A stretch of DNA of 44,998 bases from Psychromonas sp. B3M02 (GCF_003318165.1 NZ_QOCB01000030.1:1-44998), one strand, 5' to 3'; counted from the first letter of the stretch, positions 30,060 to 40,502 are shown. A program made the numbers and translations. The notes: a model not told the origin generated them from the letters alone.

Positions 30060-30106
30060 AGTGATTACTAGTCTAGAGTTTCCTAAGAATAACTAGACTA
30101 TCACTT
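30059..30106 (+). other. Long hairpin at the end of rlmD, no T run
   Basis: TAGTCTAG (30069-30076) pairs perfectly with CTAGACTA (30093-30100), and AAGTGA/TCACTT extends it across a 4-nt bulge. It overlaps the stop codon by one base and lacks a terminator T run. It may stabilise the 3' end or act as a weak terminator. The rest of 30107-30303 is the AT-rich relA upstream region. Confidence 0.45.
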
Positions 30107-30303
30107 TATAAGTTAGTAATTTTAAGTATTATTAGTTTTTAATCAGGTGATTTAAAATTCACAATATTGATAGTGGGTGGGTAGTTTCCCAGTTAAAAAG
30201 GATAAAGTAGCAATGAGATTTTTCCTATGACTCAGTTCAGTAATGTATAGGATGAATTGTTGTTTTATCACTTTTTATCGTTAGCTCATTTTTGGAGTGT
30301 TAG

Positions 30304-32517
30304 ATGGTTTCAGTTCGTGATACACACTTTTACCAAAGTGCATTAAACGACCCAGATAAGTGGGTGACAACATTTGGTTTAAGTAAGCAAGATCAAAATA
30401 ATCTGTTCGAAAATTATAATAAAGTAAGTGGCCTGTGCGACTCAGAGCAACAGGTAGCAGCCTTGCAGTTAGGCTGTGAGATGGTAGAGATCCTAGTGAC
30501 TTTAAACATGGATATGGATACCTTAAATGCCGCATTAATCTTCCCTTTGTTAGCGCAAGAAGTCTTAAGTACCGAGAAAGTTGACGAATTATGGCCAAAA
30601 CGTATTGCTAAATTGGCCAAAGGCGCGATGGAGATGGAAGGTATTCGTGCTCTACAAAGCCGAGGAAGCAAAAAAGGTGCAGAATCTCAGGTTGATAACC
30701 TACGTCATATGTTATTAGCCATGGTAGAAGATGTGCGAGCAGTGGTTATTAAGCTTGCTGAAAGAATATGTTATTTGCGCCAGGTTAAAATTGCCGACGA
30801 AGAAACAAAAGTAAAACTAGCACATGAAATCTCTACTATTTATGCACCATTAGCGAACCGTTTAGGCATTGGGCAATTAAAATGGGAGCTAGAAGACCTC
30901 TCTTTTCGTTACCTACAAGCGGAAACGTACAAGAACATTGCCAAACAGCTTGATGAAAAGCGTATTGACCGTGAAAACTATATCCAAGACTTTGTTGATA
31001 CGGTTAAGTCCTCTTTAAAAGAGATGAATATTGAAGGCACGGCATATGGTCGTCCGAAACATATTTATAGTATCTACCGTAAAATGCAAAACAAAGATCT
31101 AAAGTTTGATGAGCTCTACGATGTGCGCGCAGTGCGAGTTGTGGTTGAAAAATTACAGGACTGTTATGCCGCGTTAGGTGCTATTCATACTAAATGGCAC
31201 CATATCCCTCGTGAGTTTGACGACTATATTGCTAATCCTAAGCCTAATGGTTACCAATCTATTCATACGGTTGTTTTAGGGGATAGTGGTAAACCTGTTG
31301 AAGTACAAATTCGTACTCAGCAGATGCATGAAGACTCTGAACTGGGTGTGGCTGCACACTGGAAGTATAAAGAGGGCAGTGCTGGTGGTAAGGCCGCAAG
31401 TAACTATGAAGAGAAAATAGCTTGGTTACGTAAACTGCTTGCTTGGCAAGAAGATATGAGTGAAGGCGATGATCTAGTAGAAGAGATCCGCAGCCAGGTA
31501 TTCGATGACCGTGTTTATGTATTTACACCTAAAGGTGAAGTCATAGACATGCCAGCTGGCTCAACACCGTTAGACTTTGCTTATTATATCCATAGTCAAA
31601 TTGGCCATCGTTGTATTGGTGCAAAAGTCGCGGATCATATTGTGCCTTTTACCTACCAATTAAAAACCGGTGACCAGATTGAAATATTAACTCAGAAAGA
31701 GCCTAATCCAAGTCGAGATTGGTTAAACCCACAGATGGGTTATATCAATGCACCACGCGCAAGGCATAAAGTGGCAACTTGGTTTAGAAAACAAGACCGC
31801 GATAAGAATATTATTGCAGGACGTGAACTGTTAGAAATCGAGTTAGCCAAAGTAGAGCTGAAGCTAACCGACGTAACACCAGCGATTACCCGCTTTAATG
31901 TGGGCACGGCTGATGATATCTATGCAGGCATAGGTAATGGTGACTTACGTATTAATCAGTTAGTCCATTTTCTAGATGGTTTCTATCATAAACAAACACT
32001 TGAGCAACAAGATGCCGCAGCTTTATTAGAGTTACAAAACCGTAAAGTCCAAGCTGCTCCTAAAAATACCGGTAAAGATATTATTATCGATGGTGTGGTT
32101 GACTTGATGCATCACATTGCTCGTTGTTGTCAGCCAGTACCAGGTGAGAATATTGTTGGCTATATTACACAAGGACGCGGTATCTCTATTCACCGAAAAA
32201 ATTGTGAGCAACTAGCTGATTTAGAAGATGCACATCCAGAGCGTATTATCACTGCTAACTGGGGGGATTCTCAATCTTCTGGTTACGCATTAACCTTACG
32301 TTTAATTGCTGATGATCGAAATGGTTTACTAAAAGATATCACTACCTTGTTATCTAATGAGAAGGTCAACTTGTTAGGGGTGAACAGCCAAACCAATACC
32401 AAAACCTTAACTGCAACCATTGACCTTTCTCTGGAAGTGGATAGTAATAAAGAGATTAAAAAGCTGTTAGCTAAGTTAAAACAGTTAAAAGATGTGTCTG
32501 ACGCGCATCGACTTTAA
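30304..32517 (+). CDS. relA: GTP pyrophosphokinase RelA, (p)ppGpp synthetase I
   Basis: RelA makes (p)ppGpp when uncharged tRNA enters the ribosome. It has 737 residues against 744 in E. coli. The N-terminal pseudo-hydrolase domain lacks the catalytic His-Asp pair: IFPLL (Phe80-Pro81) sits where the HD of SpoT would be, so it should not degrade ppGpp. The synthetase domain carries GRPKHIYSIYRKM, DDYIANPKPNGYQSIHT and the catalytic VEVQIRT. The TGS domain (VYVFTPKGEVIDMPAGSTPL), zinc-finger-type domain (HHIARCCQPVPGE) and C-terminal ACT/RRM follow. GGAG lies upstream of the ATG. mazEF and mazG, which follow relA in E. coli, are absent. Confidence 0.97.
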   Translation: MVSVRDTHFYQSALNDPDKWVTTFGLSKQDQNNLFENYNKVSGLCDSEQQVAALQLGCEMVEILVTLNMDMDTLNAALIFPLLAQEVLSTEKVDELWPKRIAKLAKGAMEMEGIRALQSRGSKKGAESQVDNLRHMLLAMVEDVRAVVIKLAERICYLRQVKIADEETKVKLAHEISTIYAPLANRLGIGQLKWELEDLSFRYLQAETYKNIAKQLDEKRIDRENYIQDFVDTVKSSLKEMNIEGTAYGRPKHIYSIYRKMQNKDLKFDELYDVRAVRVVVEKLQDCYAALGAIHTKWHHIPREFDDYIANPKPNGYQSIHTVVLGDSGKPVEVQIRTQQMHEDSELGVAAHWKYKEGSAGGKAASNYEEKIAWLRKLLAWQEDMSEGDDLVEEIRSQVFDDRVYVFTPKGEVIDMPAGSTPLDFAYYIHSQIGHRCIGAKVADHIVPFTYQLKTGDQIEILTQKEPNPSRDWLNPQMGYINAPRARHKVATWFRKQDRDKNIIAGRELLEIELAKVELKLTDVTPAITRFNVGTADDIYAGIGNGDLRINQLVHFLDGFYHKQTLEQQDAAALLELQNRKVQAAPKNTGKDIIIDGVVDLMHHIARCCQPVPGENIVGYITQGRGISIHRKNCEQLADLEDAHPERIITANWGDSQSSGYALTLRLIADDRNGLLKDITTLLSNEKVNLLGVNSQTNTKTLTATIDLSLEVDSNKEIKKLLAKLKQLKDVSDAHRL

Positions 32518-32520
32518 CTT

Positions 32521-32561
32521 TTTCCCGCCACCTGAATCAAATATTCAGGTGGCGGGGGGAA
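32521..32561. other. Perfect 14-bp hairpin between relA and priA, no T run
   Basis: CCCGCCACCTGAAT (32524-32537) and its complement (32543-32556) flank a 5-nt loop, extended by TTT/AAA outside a G bulge. It is GC-rich and very stable, but neither strand follows it with a T run. It probably ends both converging transcripts in some other way or blocks 3' exonucleases. Confidence 0.5.
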
Positions 32562-32595
32562 AAGGTGTGACATTATATTTTTTAATTAACCTTTC

Positions 32596-34830
32596 TTAAA
32601 TAAAGTCGATAGGGTCAACATCAATTGACCAACGCACTTTCCTACTTTCTGGCATCTTATCGAAGTGCGCTAAAGCGGTATTTAGCATTTTGGTTACTAG
32701 TATTCTTTGCTCGCTTTGTAATAAAAGTTGGAAGCGGTACTTGCCAGCTCTTCGTTCCATCGAGGCTGGAATAGGGCCCAATATAAGTACACGTTCATTG
32801 ACTTTATTGTTATCGGCTATCTGTTGTAATGTTTGCTTACACAAGGTAAGAAAGTTTTCTGCTTGTGTGGCATTTAATGACTCAGCCCTAATCAAGGCTT
32901 GATAAGAGAAGGGCGGTAATTGTGCTAGACGCCTTTCCGTTAAAGCGCTACGTGAAAAGTCTGCGTAACCATTATTCACTAGCTCTTGTAATAAATTGTG
33001 CTCTGGGTGGAAAGTTTGCAAAACAACCTGTCCTTTTTTCTCAGCTCGTCCTGCTCGCCCCGCAACTTGAGTAAATAACTGTCCTAAACGTTCACTGGCT
33101 CTAAAGTCATTACTAAATAGTGCGCCATCAACATCAATCAAGGCTACCAAAGTCACATCGGGAAAGTGGTGGCCTTTTGCTAGCATTTGTGTCCCGAGTA
33201 AAATTTTATATTTCCCGCTATTAATATCATTTAAATAGGTATTAAAACTGTCTTTTTTTCTTGTATTGTCGCGGTCGATTCTCACGGTTGGGTGATCTGG
33301 GAAAAGTTGTTGCAGCGTTTCCTCAAGTTGCTCAGTACCGACACCTGTGGAGTGTAAGTTGGTTGAACCACAATCATGACATTGCTCTGGTACAGGGTGA
33401 GTCGCAGTACAATGATGACAATGAAGGTAGTTAGCACTTTTATGATAAGTGTAAAAAGCATCACATCGTTGACATTTAGCTAGCCAACCACATTCATGGC
33501 ACATTAATACAGGGGCATAACCTCGACGATTAAGAAACAAAATCACTTGGTTATTTTTGGCTAAATGTTGTTGCATTAATGTAATCAGTTGCGGTGATAA
33601 CCCCGATTTAAGTGGTAAGCCTGTTAAATTGATCAAGTCATTTTTAGGTGGTCGTGCATTCCCTGGGCGATGCGTTAAACGTAGGTGATGGTAGCGTCCA
33701 CTTAAGGCATTATTTAATGATTCAAAAGCTGGTGTTGCGGAGCCTAATAAAATCGGAATATTTAATTGCGACGCACGTTTGATAGCAAAGTCTCTAGCAT
33801 GGTAGCGGAAGCTATCTTGCTGTTTAAAAGAAGCATCATGCTCTTCATCTAAAATAATCACACCTAAGTTTTTAAAATCACTAAAAATAGCACTGCGTGT
33901 ACCTATGATGATAGCGGCAGAGCCTTGTTGTGCATGTAACCAAGTTTCTAATTGTTGTTGGTCGTTTAATGCAGAATGTTTTAAATAAATAGGCACGTTA
34001 AAGCGTGCTTGAAAGCGTTTTATGGTTTGTGGGGTTAAACCAATTTCAGGCACCACCACTAATGCTTGTTGCCCTTCAGCCAATACCGCTTTAAGTATAT
34101 TTAAATACACTTCGGTTTTACCGCTGCCCGTGATCCCCTCTAATAAAAAGCATTTAAAGTGGTTTAATTGTTGTGTCACGCTGGTCACGGCTAATGCTTG
34201 TTCAGTACTCAGTTGTGGCGTTTCTTCTATCGTTTGTGTTGATTCTGTCCAAGATAAGTTGCTGCTCGGTAATTGTTGATAACTGTTAATGAAGTGCTTT
34301 TCTTGTAAACTATTAAGTGTTGCTCGACTAACGCCTTGTTGCTTTAAAGCTTCGTAAGATAAGTCTTGCTCTATTAATAAGTTAAATGCTGCTAGTTGCT
34401 TTTTAGCTCTAACTAAAGGTGCAGTATCCATCTCTTTATCTGTACATTTCCAATACTCCTTACTATTAAAGGTAGCGGGTTTACTTTTACGTAATAATGT
34501 TGGGATGGCTTGTTGAAATACATCACCAAAAGGGTGTTGGTAATAAACACTGGCCCATTGCAGTAATTTGTAAAGGGAATCACTTAATAATGGCTGGTGG
34601 TCGAGCAGTTCAGTTATACCTTTCAGCTTTTCTATCGCATAATCCGATGTTTCAGGTAGTTCGGTTATGACACCAACCTGTTTACGATAACCACCACCAA
34701 AAGGGACGACAACACGTCGACCAATTAATGTGCGTGGATCATCAGGCACTAAATCATCGTTTAACAGGTAATCAAATTGTTTATGTAGTGGAATTGCCAG
34801 TGCAATTCTACAAATTAATGCGTTAGCCAT
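32596..34830 (-). CDS. priA: Primosomal replication-restart helicase PriA
   Basis: PriA recognises abandoned forks and reloads DnaB through PriB/PriC and DnaT. It has 744 residues against 732 in E. coli. The N-terminal 3'-DNA-binding domain is followed by superfamily 2 helicase motifs: GITGSGKTEVY (Walker A, near 232-242), LDEEHD, and QVAGRAGRAEKKG (motif VI). Between them lies the zinc-binding region with eight cysteines in four CxxC pairs (CHECG, CQRC, CHHC, CHDC). Its start faces rpmE across a 334-bp gap, the standard gammaproteobacterial arrangement. Confidence 0.96.
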   Translation of the reverse strand: MANALICRIALAIPLHKQFDYLLNDDLVPDDPRTLIGRRVVVPFGGGYRKQVGVITELPETSDYAIEKLKGITELLDHQPLLSDSLYKLLQWASVYYQHPFGDVFQQAIPTLLRKSKPATFNSKEYWKCTDKEMDTAPLVRAKKQLAAFNLLIEQDLSYEALKQQGVSRATLNSLQEKHFINSYQQLPSSNLSWTESTQTIEETPQLSTEQALAVTSVTQQLNHFKCFLLEGITGSGKTEVYLNILKAVLAEGQQALVVVPEIGLTPQTIKRFQARFNVPIYLKHSALNDQQQLETWLHAQQGSAAIIIGTRSAIFSDFKNLGVIILDEEHDASFKQQDSFRYHARDFAIKRASQLNIPILLGSATPAFESLNNALSGRYHHLRLTHRPGNARPPKNDLINLTGLPLKSGLSPQLITLMQQHLAKNNQVILFLNRRGYAPVLMCHECGWLAKCQRCDAFYTYHKSANYLHCHHCTATHPVPEQCHDCGSTNLHSTGVGTEQLEETLQQLFPDHPTVRIDRDNTRKKDSFNTYLNDINSGKYKILLGTQMLAKGHHFPDVTLVALIDVDGALFSNDFRASERLGQLFTQVAGRAGRAEKKGQVVLQTFHPEHNLLQELVNNGYADFSRSALTERRLAQLPPFSYQALIRAESLNATQAENFLTLCKQTLQQIADNNKVNERVLILGPIPASMERRAGKYRFQLLLQSEQRILVTKMLNTALAHFDKMPESRKVRWSIDVDPIDFI

Positions 34831-35034
34831 AAGTGAAGTTGATGCATGAGAATGAAAAATGGTATTGTATCCTGTTTATAGCGTAACTGCTTTGTTCTCC
34901 TTTATTATTTTTAAAATGTGCGTTAGTAGTTGTTTTATATAGAGAGTTGTTGATTAGGCTAAGCCCTTTTATAGCAGGGTTGGATAGGAGATAATTGCTT
35001 TAAAAATAAAGCTCAATATTTAAATGATTTACAG

Positions 35035-35062
35035 TTGTACTTTTATTAAACCTTACTATACA
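35035..35062 (+). promoter_or_regulatory. Promoter of rpmE
   Basis: TTGTAC (35035-35040) and TATACA (35057-35062) with a 16-bp spacer. It would give a leader of about 95 nt. The rest of the priA-rpmE gap (34831-35034) is AT-rich and I see nothing else in it. Confidence 0.6.
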
Positions 35063-35105
35063 ATTCGCAACCTGAAATTTAATGATAAATACGTGTGGTA
35101 CTTTG

Positions 35106-35127
35106 TTGAATGAAATAATTCATTCAA
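35106..35127 (+). promoter_or_regulatory. Hairpin in the rpmE leader
   Basis: A perfect 9-bp stem, TTGAATGAA/TTCATTCAA, with an ATAA loop, about 38 bases before the start codon. E. coli rpmE is reported to be autoregulated through its leader, so this may be part of a bL31 binding site; that link is inference. Confidence 0.45.
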
Positions 35128-35164
35128 GCTGAGCAGCGACACGGCCTAATATGAGGTTTTCCCA

Positions 35165-35380
35165 ATGAAAAACGAAATTCATCCAGAATACAAATTAGTT
35201 ACTGCTACTTGTTCATGTGGTAACGTGATCAAAGTTGGTTCTACTCTTGGTAAAGAAGAGTTAACTTTAGATATCTGTTCATCTTGTCACCCGTTCTACA
35301 CTGGTACTCAACGTGTTGTTGATACTGGCGGTCGTATCGACAAGTTCAAAAAACGTTTCGGTGCTTTATCTTCTAAATAA
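35165..35380 (+). CDS. rpmE: 50S ribosomal protein bL31, zinc-binding form
   Basis: A 71-residue protein close to E. coli bL31 (70). It keeps all four cysteines of the zinc-binding form: CSC (Cys16, Cys18) and CSSC (Cys37, Cys40), followed by HPFYTG. It forms part of the intersubunit bridge B1b. Because it is the C+ form, a zinc-free paralogue (ykgM-like) might exist elsewhere and replace it under zinc starvation; none is in this window. Start codon at 35165, with GAGG about 9 bases upstream. Confidence 0.97.
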   Translation: MKNEIHPEYKLVTATCSCGNVIKVGSTLGKEELTLDICSSCHPFYTGTQRVVDTGGRIDKFKKRFGALSSK

Positions 35381-35397
35381 GATAAATTACCCCGTTT

Positions 35398-35425
35398 TTA
35401 AAAAGCACCTTAGGGTGCTTTTTTT
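35398..35425 (+). terminator. Terminator after rpmE
   Basis: AAAAGCACC/GGTGCTTTT with a TTAG loop and a trailing T run. Confidence 0.9.
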
Positions 35426-35936
35426 GTTTCTAAAAGTAAGTAATAGCGATTATGTGAGCTAATCAAATTCATAATTTAATTTGCTATGTGGCATAATAAG
35501 TCATGATTTAGTGATAACATTTAAAAACTGCTTATTTAATAAACATAATTTTAATAAAAATTATTAAATAAATGGTTTAGAGATCGGTTTATAGAGATGA
35601 ACTGTATTAAGTCATTAAATAATGTATTTGCATCATAAACTTTTCCAAGCTTGGTTGGTCTAACAGGCTCGTTAAATTTTATAGCAGACCATTAAAAGCT
35701 ATCTGATATCGGGTTGACTTCACAACTTAGTGGAACTATTGCTATTTTGTTGTTTTTTTAATCTTAATAGATCAGAATAGTTGTATATTTGGGCTACTAT
35801 TGCCCCCAAGCTGAAAAATATACAATTTATTAACAAATGATTCATGTTGAATAGAGTTGAATACTGGAATCATCTGCTAATAAGTTGTAAATTACGGCAT
35901 TTATTTTTTCCATCACTTTCTTGCAAGGGTAATTAT
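35426..35936 (+). other. 511-bp AT-rich gap before the fused carboxylase gene
   Basis: No gene or RNA gene is recognisable. It holds many stop codons in all frames and A/T tracts. TTGACT near 35713 with TATTGC 18 bp on, and TTGTTT further down, are possible but weak promoter elements. An open frame continuous with the carboxylase begins at 35844, but its first 31 codons look non-coding. Length and AT content suggest a long regulated leader or promoter region. Confidence 0.5.
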
Positions 35937-38900
35937 ATGACAGGAAAACCTTCATCTTCTCAGTTTGAAGTGAATAATATTGCAGATCCGCTATTTATTC
36001 ATGCTGAGCATATCGCAAAAGATTTTTCTTTATTTCCAGACAATTCATTACCATCGAAAACAGATGGTGTAGAAGGTCTTATTGAAAGTAAGCGAATTAA
36101 ATCAAATTTAGCGACAATCAAAAAGCTAGATGTAGATGCTTATATTGCACGTACAGTCACGCCGGCTGAAAGTAACAAACGTCCAGGTGCTAAGAGCATT
36201 GTTGAAGGCTTCAATGGTAAAATCGTTACTGAGCAAGTTAACGGTGCTTTCTACTCTGCAGAAATGGAACTAGATTTCGGCGGCTACAGCCGTCGTGTTG
36301 GTTTTATTGCGCAAGAGCGTAGCTCAAACAATGGCGCGTGGATGCCAGAACATCACCTAGCAGCAAGTAAAGCGATTCGTAAATTTGCTGATTTATCACT
36401 TCCTATTGTGTACTTAATTGACACGCCAGGGGCTGACGCTGGTGAAGAAGCGAATAGCCAAAATCAAGCGCATACCATTTCTCAAATGATCACTGAAAGT
36501 GCGAACGTTGATGTCCCTACGATCGGTATCGTTGTGGGTGTTGGTTACTCTGGTGGTGCAATCCCATTAGCAACAGCTAACATTCTACTGTCTGTTCGTG
36601 ACGGTATCTTTAATACAATCCAGCCTAAAGGTTTACAAAGCATTGCGCGTAAGTACAACCTATCATGGCAGGAATGTGCTCAATCTGTAGGTGTTTCTCC
36701 TGAAGAGCTACTAACGATGGGCTGTATCGATGGTATTGTTGATTACTCTCCTGTAGACCAAGATGAGCGTCAACATAACCTTCAAAAAGCAATTGTATCT
36801 GGTATTTTATCTATCGAAGCTAAATCTGTAGATTTCGTTCGTGATTACCCAGCATTACTTGAGCATTACAACCGCAGTTTATCTCGTTACCTTGAGCCAT
36901 CAAGCAAACTAGCTGCAATCGAGAATGCAACTGAAGCACGTCTACTTGCTAAAAACCCAACATCACATAACAATGCATTCGGTACTACTTACCGTTATAT
37001 GCGTTATTTAACATTACGTTCTCGTATCAAAGCGATTCAGAAGAACGAATACGGTCGTTTATCAAAACTGACTGTACCTGAAGGTGATTTAAAAGCACGT
37101 ATTGAAGCTGATCGTAAACAGATCTTCTTAAACTGGTTAGAAAACCCAGATAAGTTAATCTACGATGACACACTAAACAAAAACTGGAAATCATTCCTAC
37201 AAAAACGTGAAGATAAAAGCGTTGAGCGTAATGTACTGACTAAACTTATCCTAGGTGAGCCAAAAGCAAACTACGATAATGCACGTAGTACCTTAATGAT
37301 CAACCTAACATGGTCTTTATACAATCGTTGGAAAACCAGTGCTGAAAATAATTTTCATTCACTAATCAAACATTTAGAGAATGAAGAGAAAGCACCGCTA
37401 ACGGATTCTTGGCCTGAACTTGCTGACCTGAACATTATTGATGCTGTTTCTCACGTTGAAACTCGTGAAAGCTTTATTCTACATTGTCGTCACATGTTAG
37501 TGTTTAACGCACTATACGACAATACAATGGGTAACTTAGCATCTATTGCTAAAGAAGCGATGGCAACTAAAGAGCTATCTCGTGAATCAGTATCTTCTCT
37601 AGTTCGTAGTTCACTTAAAGCAGCATTAAGCAAAGTAAGTGATGATGATTACGAACAATTGAAAGTGACTTTCAATGCATGGTTACAATACTTCACTGAA
37701 CAATCTGAGCGTGGTGAAATCCTAGCAAAAGTTGAAGAGTGGAAGAGTATCGGTGCACCACAAATGAACTCTAGTTTATTTGTGATCCTGACTTACCTAT
37801 TCGAAAAACTGTTGCCTGAATACTACAACAGCCGTGAAGATGAAAGCTCATACAATGGTGCGATTAACCCAGTGCGTATCGGTCGTCGTAAAGACTTCTG
37901 GAACCGTTTAACTATGGGTTACCAAGATCTATTGATTCAAGCTGTATTACGTTCTGAGAAAAACAAAAAGAACAATTCACATCAAGCAATCATTGAAAAA
38001 TTCTTTGCTAACTTCAAAGAGTCTCGTGCAGACTTGATGACAGCTAACCTACTAGAATTCCCTGGTTTCCGTTTATCTGTTGAAGATGCATTAGATAAAA
38101 ATATCAAACCTTGTGGTTTAATCACTGGTACTGGTGACTTCACGTTACAAAGTGGTGAAGTTCAACGTGTTGGTGTTGCGGTATCTAACCTATCTTTCCA
38201 AGCAGGTGCCTTCGATATGGCAAGTGCTGAGAAATTCTGTGCGTTATTAGTTAAATGTGCAAAACAACATTTACCGGTTATTGCGTTCATCAGCTCTGGT
38301 GGTATGCAAACTAAAGAGGGTGCTGCTGCACTATTCTCAATGTCGGTAGTGAATGACCGTATTACACGTTTCATCCGTGATAACGACTTACCAGTTGTTA
38401 TGTTTGGTTACGGTGACTGTACTGGTGGTGCACAAGCGAGTTTTGTAACACACCCAATGGCACAAACTTATTACCTATCAGGTACTAATATGCCGTTTGC
38501 TGGTCAAATGGTTGTACCTGCGTACTTACCATCGACATCAACACTGTCTAACTACTTATCTCGTGTACCAGGTGCAATGGATGGTTTAGTTATCAACCCA
38601 TTCTCTGACGATTTAAATAGTAAGTTACGTGAAATTGATGAAAACATGCCAATGCCTGTTGCAACGGTTGAAGAAACTATTCAACGTGCACTGTCTGGTT
38701 TTGTGCCAGTTTGTAACCTAGCTGATGAAGATAACTTCACTAAGTCAGATCCACGTCAATTAATGCATCCAGTGAAGAAGGTACTGATTCACGCACGTGG
38801 TTGTACTGCGGTTAAATTGATTCGTATCGCTAAACAAAACAACATCAACGTAGTGTTAGTAGCATCTGACCCTGATATGACAGCTGTACCAGCAGATATG

Positions 38901-40502
38901 TTAGGTGAAGGCGATAAACTTGTTTGTTTAGGTGGTAACACATCTGATGAAAGTTACTTAAACGCAAGTTCAGTATTAAAAGTTGCTGAATACGAGCAAG
39001 TAGACGCATTACACCCTGGTATTGGTTTCTTATCAGAAAGCCCACAATTTGCTGATTTATGTATTAGCCATAACGTTAACTTCGTTGGTCCAAGCATGAA
39101 CAGTATGTTAACTATGGGTAACAAATCGAACGCAATCAAAACAGCACAAGCGAACGGTGTACCAGTAGTACCTGGCTCTCACGGTATCTTAAGTGGTGCA
39201 GAGCAAGCGTTAGATATTGCAAATGAAATGGGTTACCCAGTGCTGCTTAAAGCGGTAAATGGTGGTGGCGGTAAAGGTATCTTAGTTATCAATAAAGCTG
39301 AAGATATGTTCGCTGGTTTCAACCAGGTATCTGCTGAAGCACGTAGCGCATTTGGTAACGGTGATTTATACCTAGAGAAATACATTACATCTCTTCGTCA
39401 CATCGAAGTACAGTTATTACGTGATAAATTCGGTAATACAAAAGTATTGGGTATTCGTGATTGTTCTGTACAACGTAACAACCAAAAAGTGGTTGAAGAA
39501 TCAGCATCAACTATGCTGCCTGAGAAACTAGAGCAAGAAGCATTAAAACACACAGCTGCTTTAGCTAATGCTGTTGATTACATGGGCGCAGGTACGGTTG
39601 AGTTCATTTACGACCTAGATGCTGATGATATCTACTTTATGGAGATGAATACTCGTCTACAAGTAGAGCATCCAGTAACTGAAGCAACTTCTTGTATCGA
39701 TATCGTTAAAGCACAATATGACATTGCATCAGGCGCAGATATTTCTGAGCTAACACCTAAGAAAGAAGGTTATGCAATTGAAGTTCGTGTAACAGCTGAG
39801 AAAGCGGGGATCGATTCTGATGGTGTAATGCAGTTATTACCACATCCTGGTAAAGTAGTTGAATGCATTATTCCTGAGCAAGATGATGTTGAAGTAATGT
39901 CTATGATTGCAACGGGTAAAGAAGTATCGCCTTACTACGATAGCTTAGTAGCACAGTTTATTTGTCACGGTAAAGACCGTAACGATACTGTTCAGAAGCT
40001 GTTAGCTTTCTTAGAAAAAGTAAGTATTAAAGGAATTGCAACAAACATTCCATTATTACAACGTATCTTAAAAGATGAGACTTTCTTAAATGGTGATTAC
40101 GATACAACTTACTTACCTAAGTTTATGGCTAAACTTGATCAGCAAGTAATGATTGATGAGATGGAAGCGTCTGCTGCATCTGGTCTTGAAGGCGTAGCTG
40201 AATCAATTCAAGTTGATGGCAGTAACGAGCTGAAAGTAATTGCACAAAGTGCAGGTATCTTCTACCGTGCTTCATCTCCAGCTGAACCTGATTTTGTATT
40301 AGAAGGTGATATCGTTGGTACTGAGCAAACATTAGGTTTAATGGAAGCGATGAAGATGTTCTCACCAGTAACACTAGGTAGCTTTAACCGTAAAGATGCC
40401 GTGTTATATGATGCAAATACTAAGTTCCGTATTGAGCGTATTATCAATACAAATGGACAACAAGTGTCAAGTGGTGACTTGTTATACATCATAACTCCTC
40501 TA
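35937..40502 (+). CDS. Single-chain acetyl-CoA carboxylase (AccA-AccD-AccC-BCCP fusion)
   Basis: A 1522-residue biotin enzyme that probably makes malonyl-CoA. In order: an AccA-like carboxyltransferase half at about 80-290 (LIDTPGADAGE, GVGYSGGA); a helical segment at about 300-680 with no motif I recognise; an AccD-like half at about 690-930 (SSGGMQTKEGAAALFSM), without the AccD zinc finger; biotin carboxylase at about 945-1400 (HPGIGFLSE, GGGGKGI near 1109, MEMNTRLQVEHPVTE); and a C-terminal BCCP with EAMKM, biotin on Lys1473. It resembles the Shewanella protein I recall annotated as accADC. The RGEIA box of biotin carboxylase is RGCTA here and HQKVVEE is NQKVVEE. The ATG at 35937 has AAGGGT upstream. 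Codons are highly biased. Another acyl-CoA substrate is possible. Confidence 0.9.

Noticed and set aside
35844-35936. 31-codon N-terminal extension of the fused carboxylase
   Set aside because: The stretch is rich in Leu/Phe/Cys and AT-rich gap-like sequence, with no ribosome-binding site before it, while AAGGGT precedes the ATG at 35937.
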